Positions 49,801 through 59,185 are shown, counted from the stretch's first letter. The stretch is 64,000 nt of DNA from Streptomyces flaveus (GCF_014647675.1 NZ_BMPQ01000012.1:164166-228165), one strand, 5' to 3'. Program-made: numbers and translations. Notes: a model not told the origin generated them from the sequence alone.

Positions 49801-50565
49801 ATGGCACGGAACATCCAGTCGCTCGAACGGGCGGCCGCGATGCTGCGGCTCCTCGCGGGCGGTGAGCGACGGCTCGGCCTGTCGGACATCGCCTCCTCGC
49901 TCGGTCTCGCCAAGGGCACGGCCCACGGGATACTGCGCACGCTCCAGCAGGAGGGCTTCGTCGAGCAGGACGCGGCCTCCGGGCGCTATCAGCTGGGCGC
50001 GGAGCTGCTGCGGCTCGGCACCACGTATCTGGACGTCCACGAGCTGCGCGCGCGTGCCCTCGTCTGGACCGACGATCTGGCCCGCTCCAGCGGCGAGAGC
50101 GTCTACCTCGGGGTCCTGCACCAGCACGGAGTGCTGATCGTGCACCACGTCTTCAGGCCCGACGACAGCCGTCAGGTCCTGGAGGTCGGTGCCATGCAGC
50201 CGCTGCACTCCACGGCGCTGGGCAAGGTGCTGACGGCGTACGACCCGGTGGCGCACAGCGAGGTCGTGGAGGGCGAACGCAAGGCGTTCACCGCGCGCAC
50301 GACAACCGAACTGGACGCGTTCGAGGGGGTCCTGGACATCACCCGCGCGCGTGGGTACGGGGCCGACGTGGAGGAGACCTGGGAGGGCGTCGCGTCCGTC
50401 GCCGCACCCATCCACGACCGGCGACGGATGCCGGTCGGCGCGGTGGGCGTCACCGGGGCCGTGGAGCGGATCTGTGCGAACGGGGAGCTGCGCCCCGAGC
50501 TGATCGCGGCGGTGCGCGACTGCGCCCGCGCCGTGTCGCGGGACCTGGGCGCCGCCCGGTTCTGA
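49801..50565 (+). CDS. gylR: IclR-family regulator of glycerol catabolism GylR
   Basis: A 254-residue IclR-family protein, the length of GylR. The winged helix is LERAAAMLRLLAGGERRLGL, then DIASSLGLAKGTAHGILRTL. The effector domain ends with GAVGVTGAVERICANGEL. It is followed directly by glpF-glpK-glpD; in S. coelicolor GylR represses the glycerol operon and itself. ATG at 49801 was chosen for length; an upstream ATG at 49765 and the in-frame TTG at 49738 would add up to 21 residues. Confidence 0.92.
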   Translation: MARNIQSLERAAAMLRLLAGGERRLGLSDIASSLGLAKGTAHGILRTLQQEGFVEQDAASGRYQLGAELLRLGTTYLDVHELRARALVWTDDLARSSGESVYLGVLHQHGVLIVHHVFRPDDSRQVLEVGAMQPLHSTALGKVLTAYDPVAHSEVVEGERKAFTARTTTELDAFEGVLDITRARGYGADVEETWEGVASVAAPIHDRRRMPVGAVGVTGAVERICANGELRPELIAAVRDCARAVSRDLGAARF

Positions 50566-50591
50566 GCGTCCGCAGGAGACCAGCAGGAGTC

Positions 50592-50622
50592 AGGGCCGGG
50601 GCATCGACGATGCCCCGGCCCT
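50592..50622 (+). terminator. Terminator of gylR
   Basis: AGGGCCGGGGCA pairs with TGCCCCGGCCCT around a 7-base loop and is followed by CTTTCGTT. It separates gylR from the glp genes. Confidence 0.82.
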
Positions 50623-50719
50623 CTTTCGTTCAGTAACGATCACGAGGTCGGCAAGAGATTCGGCAACAGAGCTCTTGACGTGCCGCTGAGCCTGGGACAA
50701 GACTCGCGTCCAACGGTCG

Positions 50720-50731
50720 GCATTGTCGAAC
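50720..50731. promoter_or_regulatory. Putative GylR binding site upstream of glpF
   Basis: GCATTGTCGAAC, identical to the 12-mer at 49735-49746. It is 130 bases upstream of the glpF GTG and within the 238-base intergenic region after the gylR terminator, the expected place of the glycerol operon promoter. Confidence 0.62.
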
Positions 50732-50860
50732 ACCTACCGGCAATACGCGCTAGAGTGTGACGACGCCAAGGGCCGGCACCGCTCTCATCCTTGAGAGCAC
50801 GGACCACCGGAGGGACCCGGGGTTCGGCATTCCCCTGGACGAAGGACAAAGGAGTCGCGG

Positions 50861-51649
50861 GTGTCCAGCTCCGACATCTTCATCGGCGAGACCATCGGTA
50901 CCGCCATACTCATCCTCCTCGGCGGCGGGGTCTGCGCCGCCGTCACGCTGAAGGCCTCCAAGGCGCGTAACGCCGGATGGCTCGCCATCGCCTTCGGGTG
51001 GGGCTTCGCGGTACTCACCGCCGTCTACACCTCGGCACCCCTCTCCGGTGCCCACCTGAACCCCGCGGTCACGCTCGCCATCGCCATCAAGGACGGCGAG
51101 TGGGGCGACGTCCCCGTCTACTGGGCGGGACAGTTCCTCGGCGCCATGATCGGCGCGGCGCTGGTCTGGGTCGCGTACTACGGGCAGTTCCACGCCCACC
51201 TCACCGACCGCGAGATCGTCGGCGGGCCCGGCGCGCAGGACACCAAGTCCGTCGAGGCGCGGGAGGCGGCGGCCGGCCCGGTGCTCGGCATCTTCTCCAC
51301 CGGCCCCGAGATCCGGATCGCCGCGCAGAACCTCGCCACGGAGATCATCGGCACGGTCGTGCTGGTGCTCGCGATCCTCACCCAGGGCCTGAACGGCGAG
51401 GGCAAGGGCCTCGGCACCCTCGGCGCGCTGATCACCGCGCTCGTGGTCGTCAGCATCGGCCTCTCGCTGGGCGGTCCGACCGGGTACGCCATCAACCCGG
51501 CGCGTGACCTCGGCCCGCGTATCGTCCACGCCCTGCTGCCCCTGCCCAACAAGGGCGGCTCCGACTGGGGCTACGCCTGGATCCCGGTCGTCGGTCCGCT
51601 GATCGGCGGAGCGATCGCCGCAGGTATCTACAACGTCGCTTTTGCTTAG
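50861..51649 (+). CDS. glpF: Glycerol uptake facilitator GlpF (GylC)
   Basis: A 262-residue aquaglyceroporin with six membrane helices. The two NPA boxes are AHLNPAVTLAIAIKDGEW and GYAINPARDLGPRIVHA; Asp after the second NPAR fits a glycerol facilitator rather than a water channel. GTG at 50861 follows AAAGGAG. First gene of the glp(gyl) operon; glpK begins 118 bases downstream. Confidence 0.95.
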   Translation: MSSSDIFIGETIGTAILILLGGGVCAAVTLKASKARNAGWLAIAFGWGFAVLTAVYTSAPLSGAHLNPAVTLAIAIKDGEWGDVPVYWAGQFLGAMIGAALVWVAYYGQFHAHLTDREIVGGPGAQDTKSVEAREAAAGPVLGIFSTGPEIRIAAQNLATEIIGTVVLVLAILTQGLNGEGKGLGTLGALITALVVVSIGLSLGGPTGYAINPARDLGPRIVHALLPLPNKGGSDWGYAWIPVVGPLIGGAIAAGIYNVAFA

Positions 51650-51767
51650 AGCGGCACGGCCCCTCAGCGCCGTACGTTCACTTGTAGCCGCAAGCGACCC
51701 GTAAACCAGCGCAGTGAGCCAGCCTCTCAGACCGCCCCTTTGACCACGGAATTTCAGGGAGCACACC

Positions 51768-53306
51768 GTGACCGACGCCCACACCGCAGGCCCCTTCATC
51801 GCCGCCATCGACCAGGGCACCACCTCCAGCCGCTGCATCGTCTTCGACCGCGACGGCCGGATCGTCTCCGTCGACCAGAAGGAGCACGAGCAGATCTTCC
51901 CCAAGCCGGGCTGGGTCGAGCACAACGCCGCCGAGATCTGGACCAACGTCCAGGAGGTCGTGGCCAGTGCCATCGAGAAGGCCGGCATCACCCGTGACGA
52001 CATCAAGGCCATCGGCATCACCAACCAGCGCGAGACCACGCTGCTCTGGGACAAGAACACCGGCGAGCCCGTCCACAACGCCATCGTCTGGCAGGACACC
52101 CGTACCGACGCGCTCTGCAGGGAACTCGGCCGCAACGTCGGCCAGGACCGCTTCCGCCGCGAGACGGGCCTGCCGCTCGCCTCGTACTTCGCCGGTCCGA
52201 AGGCCCGCTGGCTGCTCGACAACGTCGAGGGCCTGCGCGAGCGCGCCGAGGCCGGCGACATCCTCTTCGGCACCATGGACTCCTGGGTCATCTGGAACCT
52301 GACCGGCGGTGTCGACGGCGGCCACCACGTCACCGACGTCACCAACGCCTCCCGCACCCTCCTCATGAACCTGCACACGCTGGAGTGGGACGAGAAGATC
52401 GCCGAGTCCATCGGTGTCCCGCTGGCGATGCTGCCCGAGATCCGCTCCTCCGCCGAGGTGTACGGCGAGATCACCGGCGGCAAGCTGGGCGACCTGCTCG
52501 GCGGCATCCCGGTCGCCTCCGCGCTCGGCGACCAGCAGGCGGCCCTGTTCGGCCAGACCTGTTTCTCCGAGGGCGAGGCCAAGTCGACGTACGGCACCGG
52601 CACCTTCATGCTGATGAACACCGGTGACAAGATCATCAACTCGTACTCGGGCCTGCTGACCACGGTCGGCTACCGGATCGGCGACCAGGCGCCGGTCTAC
52701 GCCCTTGAGGGCTCCATCGCCGTCACCGGCGCGCTGGTGCAGTGGATGCGCGACCAGATGGGCCTGATCAGCACCGCAGCCGAGATCGAGACCCTGGCCT
52801 CGTCGGTGGAGGACAACGGCGGCGCCTACTTCGTCCCGGCGTTCTCCGGCCTGTTCGCCCCGTACTGGCGCCCGGACGCCCGCGGTGTGATCGCCGGCCT
52901 GACCCGGTACGTCACCAAGGCGCACATCGCGCGTGCCGTGCTGGAGGCCACCGCCTGGCAGACCCGTGAGATCAGCGATGCCATGACCAAGGACTCCGGC
53001 GTCGAACTCGCCGCCCTCAAGGTCGACGGCGGCATGACCTCCAACAACCTGCTGATGCAGACGCTCTCGGACTTCCTGGACGCCCCCGTGGTGCGCCCGA
53101 TGGTCGCCGAGACCACCTGCCTCGGCGCCGCCTACGCCGCCGGTCTCGCCGTCGGCTTCTGGAACAGCACCGACGACCTGCGCGCCAACTGGCGCCGGGC
53201 CGCCGAGTGGACCCCCAACATGGCCGCGGAGAAGCGCGACCGCGAGTACAAGAGCTGGCTCAAGGCCGTGGAGCGGACCATGGGCTGGCTCGAGGACGAG
53301 AGCTGA
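51768..53306 (+). CDS. glpK: Glycerol kinase GlpK (GylA)
   Basis: A 512-residue FGGY-family kinase that makes glycerol 3-phosphate. FIAAIDQGTTSSRCIVFDRD lies at the N-terminus, followed by ITNQRETTLLWD, then STYGTGTFMLMNTG and GALVQWMRD. The C-terminal half has LKVDGGMTSNNLLMQ. GTG at 51768 is preceded by AGGGAG. It is followed by glpD after 40 bases. Confidence 0.97.
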   Translation: MTDAHTAGPFIAAIDQGTTSSRCIVFDRDGRIVSVDQKEHEQIFPKPGWVEHNAAEIWTNVQEVVASAIEKAGITRDDIKAIGITNQRETTLLWDKNTGEPVHNAIVWQDTRTDALCRELGRNVGQDRFRRETGLPLASYFAGPKARWLLDNVEGLRERAEAGDILFGTMDSWVIWNLTGGVDGGHHVTDVTNASRTLLMNLHTLEWDEKIAESIGVPLAMLPEIRSSAEVYGEITGGKLGDLLGGIPVASALGDQQAALFGQTCFSEGEAKSTYGTGTFMLMNTGDKIINSYSGLLTTVGYRIGDQAPVYALEGSIAVTGALVQWMRDQMGLISTAAEIETLASSVEDNGGAYFVPAFSGLFAPYWRPDARGVIAGLTRYVTKAHIARAVLEATAWQTREISDAMTKDSGVELAALKVDGGMTSNNLLMQTLSDFLDAPVVRPMVAETTCLGAAYAAGLAVGFWNSTDDLRANWRRAAEWTPNMAAEKRDREYKSWLKAVERTMGWLEDES

Positions 53307-53346
53307 CGAGCGCTCCGAGAAGCTCTGACAAGGAGTAAGAATCCGC

Positions 53347-54963
53347 ATGACCAGTCAGTCCACCCTGCAGTCCGTACCTGCCCTCGGTACGCGCCCGGCC
53401 TCCGGCTTTCACCCGAGCCGCGCCGAGACCCGGGAGCGGCTCTCCAAGGCGACGTACGACCTCCTCGTCATCGGCGGCGGCATCCTGGGCATCTCCACCG
53501 CCTGGCATGCCGCGCAGTCCGGGCTGCGGGTGGCCCTGGTCGACGCCGGCGACTTCGCCGGTGCCACCTCCTCCGCCTCCTCCAAGCTGCTCCACGGCGG
53601 TCTGCGCTATCTGCAGACCGGCGCGGTGAAGCTGGTCGCGGAGAACCACTTCGAGCGCCGTGCGGTCTCCCGCCAGGTGGCCCCCCACCTGGCGAATCCG
53701 CTCACGTTCTACCTCCCCGTGTACAAGGGCGGGCCGCACGGCGCGGCGAAGCTCGGGGCGGGCGTCTTCGCCTACTCCGCGCTGTCGGCGTTCGGGGATG
53801 GTGTCGGGCACCTGCTCTCGCCGTCGAAGGCCGCGCAGGACGTGCCCGAGCTGCGTACCGACAACCTCAAGGCCGTGGCCGTGTACGGCGACGACCAGAT
53901 GAACGACTCCCGGATGGCGCTGATGACGGTCCGCGCGGCCGTCGAGTCGGGCGCCGTCGTACTGAACCACGCCGAGGTCACCGGGCTGCGCTTCACCAGG
54001 GGCCGGGTGACCGGCGCCGAGCTGCGCGACCGCCTCGACGGCAGCGAGTTCGGGGTGTCGGCACGCCTTGTGCTCAACGCGACAGGGCCGTGGGTGGACC
54101 ACCTGCGCCGGATGGAGAACGCGAACGCGGCGCCTTCCATACGTCTGTCGAAGGGCGCGCACCTCGTCCTCAAGCGGACTTCGCCGTGGAAGGCCGCGCT
54201 GGCCACCCCCATCGACAAGTACCGCATCACCTTCGCCCTCCCCTGGGAGGACATGCTGCTGCTCGGCACGACCGACGAGGCGTACGAGGGCGACCCCGCG
54301 GACGTCGCGGTCAACGAGAAGGACATCGCGCAGATCCTGGACGAGGCCGCGTTCTCGATCCGCGACCAGCAGCTGTCCCGTGACCTGATCACGTACTCCT
54401 TCGCGGGTCTGCGCGTCCTGCCCGGCGGTCCTGGCGACACCTCGAAGGCCAGGCGGGAGACGGTCGTCACCGAGGGCGCGGGCGGCATGCTGTCCGTCGC
54501 GGGCGGCAAGTGGACGACCTTCCGCCACATCGGCCGTACGGTCATGAGGCAGTTGGAGTCGCTGCCGGGCCGTCCGCTCGGCGAGGACTTCGAGCCGGTC
54601 TCCGAGCTGCCGAAGAAGCTGCCGCTGCCGGGCGTCGCCAACCCGCGCGCGGTCGCACACCGCCTGCTCGTCGACCACCCGGCACCAGGGCCGCGCATGG
54701 CACCGGACACCGCCAGGCACCTGGCCACCCACTACGGCTCGCTGGCCTTCGACATCGCCCGCCTCGCGAACGACGACCCGGAGCTCTCCGAGCGTGTCCA
54801 CCCGGACGCCCCGGAGATCTGGGCGCAGGTCGTCTACGCCCGGGACAACGAGTGGGCCGAGACGGCGGACGACGTGCTGCGCCGCCGTACGACACTGACG
54901 ATCCGCGGGCTCGCGACGGACGAGGTCCGCGGCACGGTGCAGGATCTTCTCGACAAGAAGTAG
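53347..54963 (+). CDS. glpD: Aerobic glycerol-3-phosphate dehydrogenase GlpD (GylB)
   Basis: A 538-residue FAD enzyme that oxidises glycerol 3-phosphate to dihydroxyacetone phosphate and passes electrons to menaquinone. The FAD fold is YDLLVIGGGILGISTAWHA at about residues 37-55, then SSKLLHGGLRYLQTG, and KWTTFRHIGRTVMRQLE in the substrate region. ATG at 53347 follows AAGGAG. It is the last gene of the operon; a terminator lies 19 bases downstream. Confidence 0.96.
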   Translation: MTSQSTLQSVPALGTRPASGFHPSRAETRERLSKATYDLLVIGGGILGISTAWHAAQSGLRVALVDAGDFAGATSSASSKLLHGGLRYLQTGAVKLVAENHFERRAVSRQVAPHLANPLTFYLPVYKGGPHGAAKLGAGVFAYSALSAFGDGVGHLLSPSKAAQDVPELRTDNLKAVAVYGDDQMNDSRMALMTVRAAVESGAVVLNHAEVTGLRFTRGRVTGAELRDRLDGSEFGVSARLVLNATGPWVDHLRRMENANAAPSIRLSKGAHLVLKRTSPWKAALATPIDKYRITFALPWEDMLLLGTTDEAYEGDPADVAVNEKDIAQILDEAAFSIRDQQLSRDLITYSFAGLRVLPGGPGDTSKARRETVVTEGAGGMLSVAGGKWTTFRHIGRTVMRQLESLPGRPLGEDFEPVSELPKKLPLPGVANPRAVAHRLLVDHPAPGPRMAPDTARHLATHYGSLAFDIARLANDDPELSERVHPDAPEIWAQVVYARDNEWAETADDVLRRRTTLTIRGLATDEVRGTVQDLLDKK

Positions 54964-54981
54964 GGGCGCGCGGTCCGGCCC

Positions 54982-55014
54982 GAGGGGCGGCTTCCACCCG
55001 GTGGAGCCGCCCCT
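54982..55014 (+). terminator. Terminator of the glycerol operon
   Basis: GAGGGGCGGC with TTCCACC on the left pairs with GGTGGAGCCGCCCCTC on the right with a single bulged base. It lies 19 bases after the glpD stop. Confidence 0.75.
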
Positions 55015-55076
55015 CCCCCATGTCGTGTTTGCTCGTCCCGCACGGGCCTCACCAGGGCCATCGAGGCCCCATAATG

Positions 55077-55091
55077 AGACATCGGATGTCT
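55077..55091. promoter_or_regulatory. Putative FadR-type operator
   Basis: AGACATCGGATGTCT is a perfect dyad with one central base, 33 bases before the GntR-family gene. A related half, GACATATCT, follows at 55096-55104. Autoregulation is likely. Confidence 0.62.
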
Positions 55092-55124
55092 GAGCGACAT
55101 ATCTGATCGACAGGGAGGCCCGCC

Positions 55125-55796
55125 ATGGCAGTCACCGATGAGGCGATCGAAAAGATCAAGGGAATGATCGTCTCCGGCGCGCTGCGCCCCGGCGACCGGC
55201 TCCCCAAGGAGAGCGAACTCGCCGCCGATCTGGGCCTGTCCCGCAACTCCCTGCGGGAGGCCGTACGGGCGCTGTCCCTGATCCGCATCCTGGACGTACG
55301 GCAGGGCGACGGCACCTACGTCACCAGCCTGGACCCGCAACTCCTCCTGGAGGCGCTGAGCTTCGTCGTCGACTTCCACCGCGACGACACGGTCCTGGAG
55401 TTCCTGGCCGTACGCCGCATCCTGGAGCCGGCCGCGACCTCGATGGCCGCCATGCGCATCAGCGAGCAGCAACTGGACGCGCTCACGGCCCAGTTGGACG
55501 CGCTGGGCGCCGCGCCCTCGGTGGAGGAACTCGTCGCCTGCGACCTGGAGTTCCACCGCGGCATCGTGCAGAGCTCCGGCAACTCCGTGCTCTGCTCGCT
55601 CCTCGACGGTCTCTCCGGGCCCACCACCCGGGCCCGGATCTGGCGCGGGCTGACCCAGGAGGACGCGGTCAGCCGCACCCTGCACGAGCACCGCGCGATC
55701 CTCGCGGCCCTGCGCGACCGCGACGCGGAGGCGGCCCGCTCCTGGGCGACGGTGCACATCGCGAGCGTGGAGCAGTGGCTGCGCAGCACCCTGTGA
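55125..55796 (+). CDS. GntR/FadR-family transcriptional regulator
   Basis: A 223-residue regulator. The N-terminal winged helix has IVSGALRPGDRLPKESELA, then LGLSRNSLREAVRALSLI; the all-helical FCD domain follows, with LEFLAVRRILEPAATSMAA and DLEFHRGIVQSSGNSVL containing the metal-type Asp and His residues, and HEHRAILAALRDRDAEAA. ATG at 55125 is preceded by GGGAGG. It follows glpD and is not obviously related to glycerol. Ligand unknown; organic acids are common in this family. Confidence 0.92.
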   Translation: MAVTDEAIEKIKGMIVSGALRPGDRLPKESELAADLGLSRNSLREAVRALSLIRILDVRQGDGTYVTSLDPQLLLEALSFVVDFHRDDTVLEFLAVRRILEPAATSMAAMRISEQQLDALTAQLDALGAAPSVEELVACDLEFHRGIVQSSGNSVLCSLLDGLSGPTTRARIWRGLTQEDAVSRTLHEHRAILAALRDRDAEAARSWATVHIASVEQWLRSTL

Positions 55797-55953
55797 GGAA
55801 CGGGCAATCACAGCTCGGATGACTGGAGGGTGTTCCGGGGTGGCGAACGGGGCAGTGATGCGTTCACTCCCCCATGTAAGGGGGCTGCGGGCGCTCCGCA
55901 TGCACGCCGTAAGGTTGGGGCGTACGTGAGGGCACGTCGGAAGGAGGCGCTGG

Positions 55954-56952
55954 GTGATCGAGCTCGAGGGGGTTCCCGAGCTGGTCGACCCGGTCATGGT
56001 GGCCGCGTTCGAGGGCTGGAACGACGCCGGCGACGCCGCCTCCACCGCGGTCGCGCATCTCGACAGGGAATGGAAGGGCGAGGTCTTCGCGGCGCTCGAC
56101 GCCGAGGACTACTACGACTTCCAGGTCAACCGGCCCACCGTGTGGCTGGACGGCGGCGTACGCAAGGTCACCTGGCCGACGACCCGGCTCTCCGTGGTCC
56201 GGGTCGGCGGCGAGAAGCCGCGTGACCTGGTCCTGGTCCGCGGTATCGAACCGTCCATGCGCTGGCGCTCGTTCTGCAACGAGATCCTGGGCTTCGCCCA
56301 TGAGCTGGGCGTGGAGCTGGTGGTGATCATGGGCGCCCTGCTCGGCGACACCCCGCACACGCGTCCGGTCCCGGTCAGCGGCGTCACCTCCGACGCGGAC
56401 CTGGCCCGCACCATGGACCTTGAGGAGACCAAGTACGAAGGGCCGACGGGCATCGTCGGCATCCTCCAGGAGGCGTGCACGCACGCGGGCGTACCGGCGG
56501 TCTCCTTGTGGGCGGCCGTCCCGCACTACGTCTCGCAGCCGCCGAACCCGAAAGCGACGCTGGCCCTCCTCAACCGCCTGGAGGACCTCATCGACATGCG
56601 TATCCCGCTGGGCGAGCTGCCCGAGGACGCGCGGGCCTGGCAGTTGGGCGTGGACCAGCTGGCCGCGGAGGACAGCGAGGTCGCCGAGTACGTTCAGTCG
56701 CTGGAGGAGGCCCGGGACACCGCCGAGCTTCCCGAGGCCTCGGGTGACGCGATCGCCCGCGAGTTCGAGCGCTATCTGCGGCGGCGGGACGGCAATGGCC
56801 CGGCGGCAGGCCAGGCCGGCGGGCATGCCACGGAGAGTGGCGATCCCGCCCCGTTCCTGAGGGACAACCCGGGCGGCCGTCCCCGGCCGCCGAAGCCGCA
56901 GCGCCCGGGGGCCGATGACGAGGGCTCGGCTGACGACTCGTCGGAGGACTGA
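55954..56952 (+). CDS. PAC2-family protein
   Basis: A 332-residue PAC2-family protein with similarity to eukaryotic proteasome-assembly chaperone 2. Marks are MVAAFEGWNDAGDAASTAV, LVLVRGIEPSMRWRSFCNEI and LVVIMGALLGDTPHTRPVPV. The C-terminal 60 residues are acidic and disordered. GTG at 55954 follows AAGGAGG. In actinobacteria PAC2 proteins are suspected to assist the proteasome, but the role is not proven. It converges on mshC. Confidence 0.88.
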   Translation: MIELEGVPELVDPVMVAAFEGWNDAGDAASTAVAHLDREWKGEVFAALDAEDYYDFQVNRPTVWLDGGVRKVTWPTTRLSVVRVGGEKPRDLVLVRGIEPSMRWRSFCNEILGFAHELGVELVVIMGALLGDTPHTRPVPVSGVTSDADLARTMDLEETKYEGPTGIVGILQEACTHAGVPAVSLWAAVPHYVSQPPNPKATLALLNRLEDLIDMRIPLGELPEDARAWQLGVDQLAAEDSEVAEYVQSLEEARDTAELPEASGDAIAREFERYLRRRDGNGPAAGQAGGHATESGDPAPFLRDNPGGRPRPPKPQRPGADDEGSADDSSED

Positions 56953-56972
56953 GCCGTAAGAGCGGAACCACA

Positions 56973-57001
56973 AGGGCGGTGCGCACACGGCGCACCGCCC
57001 T
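56973..57001. terminator. Bidirectional terminator between the PAC2 gene and mshC
   Basis: AGGGCGGTGCGC pairs perfectly with GCGCACCGCCCT around a 5-base loop between the stops at 56952 and 57030. Confidence 0.82.
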
Positions 57002-57029
57002 CGGTTGCTTCCGAACCTGCTCGCCGGCC

Positions 57030-58259
57030 TTACAGGGCCACCCCGAGCAGCGCGTCCACCGCACGCGATACGACGCCGGGGGCGCCCTCGTCGCTGCCGC
57101 CCTGTTCCTGCTGACGGGCTGCCCAGCGGTCGACGGCCGTGAGCGCGGCGGGCGCGTCCAGGTCGTTCGCGAGGGCCTCGCGGATCTCCTCGACGAGCGC
57201 GTCGGCGGCCGGTCCGTCGGGCCGCGACACGGCGGCCCGCCAGCGCTCCAGCCGCGCGAGGGCGTCCTGGAGGACCTGGTCGGTCCATTCCCAGTCGGCC
57301 CGGTAGTGGTGCGAGAGCAGGGCGAGCCGGATGGCCACCGGGTCGACGCCGTCGCGCCGCAGCTTCGACACGAAGACCAGATTGCCCTTGGACTTCGACA
57401 TCTTCTCACCGTCGAGCGCCACCATGCCCGCATGCACATACGCCTGCGCGAACGGGAACTCCCCGGTCAGCGCCTGCGCATGGGAGGCCCCCATCTCGTG
57501 GTGCGGGAAAGCGAGATCGGAGCCGCCGCCCTGGACCTCGAAACCCATGCCCAGGTGGTCGAGGGCGATCGCGACACACTCGATGTGCCAGCCGGGCCGG
57601 CCCTGCCCGAGCGAACCGCCGTCCCAGCTGGGCTCGCCCTCCCGGGCGGCCATCCACAGCATCGGGTCGAGCGGGTTCTTCTTGCCCGGACGCTCCGGGT
57701 CACCGCCGCGCTCGGCGGACAGCAGCCGCATCGCGGCGGCGTCCAGCCCGGACACCTTCCCGAAGTGCGGGTCCGCCTCCACGGAGAAGTAGACGTCGCC
57801 CTCGAGTTCGTACGCGGCTCCGGCGTCACGCAGCCGCTCGACGAGCGGGACGATCCCGGGTATCGCCTCGACGGCGCCGATGTACTGCTTCGGGGGCAGC
57901 ATCCGCAGGGCGGTCATGTCCTCGCGGAAGAGGGCGGTCTCCTTCTCGGCGAGCGCCACCCAGTCGATGTCGTCCCGGGCGGCGCGCTCGAGAAGCGGAT
58001 CGTCGATGTCCGTCACGTTCTGGACGTAGTGAACCTGCCGCTTGGTGTCGAGCCACACGCGCTGGACGAGGTCGAACGCGTTGTAGGTCGCCGCGTGACC
58101 GAGGTGGGTCGCGTCGTACGGAGTGATGCCGCAGACATAGATACGGGCGACGGGGCCGGGATCGAGGGTGATCAGACCCCCGGTCGCGGTGTCGTGGATC
58201 CGGAGGTCGCGGCCCTGTCCAGGCAGGGCGGGGACCTCAGAAGCGGGCCAGGCATACAT
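57030..58259 (-). CDS. mshC: Mycothiol ligase MshC
   Basis: A 409-residue cysteinyl-tRNA synthetase-like ligase that joins Cys to GlcN-Ins in mycothiol biosynthesis. The HIGH-like motif is in YVCGITPYDATHLGHAATYN and the KMSKS motif in DGEKMSKSKGNLVFVSKL. The Zn-binding Cys and His are in the usual places (Cys in VCGITPY, later HIECVAI and HHEMGASH). It is shorter than CysS, lacking the tRNA-binding tail, which is the main reason for the MshC call. It is codirectional with the SCO1664-type, DUF3090 and phosphatase genes upstream. Confidence 0.95.
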   Translation of the reverse strand: MYAWPASEVPALPGQGRDLRIHDTATGGLITLDPGPVARIYVCGITPYDATHLGHAATYNAFDLVQRVWLDTKRQVHYVQNVTDIDDPLLERAARDDIDWVALAEKETALFREDMTALRMLPPKQYIGAVEAIPGIVPLVERLRDAGAAYELEGDVYFSVEADPHFGKVSGLDAAAMRLLSAERGGDPERPGKKNPLDPMLWMAAREGEPSWDGGSLGQGRPGWHIECVAIALDHLGMGFEVQGGGSDLAFPHHEMGASHAQALTGEFPFAQAYVHAGMVALDGEKMSKSKGNLVFVSKLRRDGVDPVAIRLALLSHHYRADWEWTDQVLQDALARLERWRAAVSRPDGPAADALVEEIREALANDLDAPAALTAVDRWAARQQEQGGSDEGAPGVVSRAVDALLGVAL

Positions 58260-58369
58260 GTCTTGAGCCTAACCGGACGCATCATCCGTATACGAACCGC
58301 ATCGGGCCCGGTGGCCGTGAAGGCCCTCTTGCGTACGCGGCTGCCGTGTGCGTCGCCGTGCCGGCCGTA

Positions 58370-59185
58370 CTACACGGGCGGCCACGGGATCGCGGGCCAC
58401 TCCCCCGAGGGCTCCGGATGCCGTCCCGTGGTGAGCAGATCGGCGACACGCGCGCGTGTGGCGTCCAGTTCGGCCTGTGTGATGAGCTCGGCCAGCCGCC
58501 GGCCCAGCGCCCCGTCCAGGGCGTCCTTGAGCCCTGCGAGTACGTCGACGGCCTCAGGGGTGAGCTTCTCCCCCGCCCAGCCCCACAGCAGCGTGCGCAG
58601 CTTGTTCTCGGTGTTGAAGGTCACCCCGTGGTCGATGCCGTACAGCTGCCCCTCGGCGGTGGGCAGCAGATGCCCGCCCTTGCGGTCGGCGTTGTTGATC
58701 ACGGCGTCGAGTACGGCGAGCCTGCGCAGCCGCTCGTCGTCGGCGTGCACGAGCAGCGCCGTACGCCCCTCACCCACCTCGGCGAACCCGATGGCCTTCC
58801 AGCCCTCGCCGGGCTCCTCGCCGTCGACCAGCGCGAGCAGTTCGGAGCCGGGCACCGGCTCGATCCACTGCTGGCACATGCCCTCGCCGTACGGCCCGTC
58901 GCGCAGCACGGTGGTGGGGACGAGCCCCCAGCCGGTCGCCTCGGACACCTCGTACGCGGCGACCTCCCGCTGGGCGAGGGTGCCGTCGGGGAAGTCCCAC
59001 AGCGGGCGCTCGCCGGCGACCGGCTTGTAGACGCAGGGCTCGGTGCGGTCCTCGTACGTCACATCGCACAGGAGAACCGCGTTGGAGGCCTCACGCACCT
59101 GGCCGCGCACCGTCAGCTCGCCCTCGGCGAGCAGCTCGGCCGTGGTCGTCACACCTCGCGGCGGTATCCGTTCTGGCGCGGACAT
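58370..59185 (-). CDS. SCO1664-family protein, kinase-like fold
   Basis: A 271-residue protein typical of the SCO1664 family beside mshC in actinobacteria. VYKPVAGERPLWDFPDGTLA near residue 50 resembles a nucleotide-binding lobe; LDAVINNADRKGGHLL followed by LYGIDHGVTFN resembles the catalytic and metal-binding loops of PI3/PI4-kinase or HipA-like kinases. ATG at 59185 overlaps the end of the DUF3090 gene by 37 bases, so the two are coupled. The activity is not established. Confidence 0.88.
   Translation of the reverse strand: MSAPERIPPRGVTTTAELLAEGELTVRGQVREASNAVLLCDVTYEDRTEPCVYKPVAGERPLWDFPDGTLAQREVAAYEVSEATGWGLVPTTVLRDGPYGEGMCQQWIEPVPGSELLALVDGEEPGEGWKAIGFAEVGEGRTALLVHADDERLRRLAVLDAVINNADRKGGHLLPTAEGQLYGIDHGVTFNTENKLRTLLWGWAGEKLTPEAVDVLAGLKDALDGALGRRLAELITQAELDATRARVADLLTTGRHPEPSGEWPAIPWPPV

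Noticed and set aside
55869..55884. CCCCC/GGGGG hairpin after the FadR-type gene
   Set aside because: The 5-bp stem is too short to call a terminator in such G+C-rich DNA.
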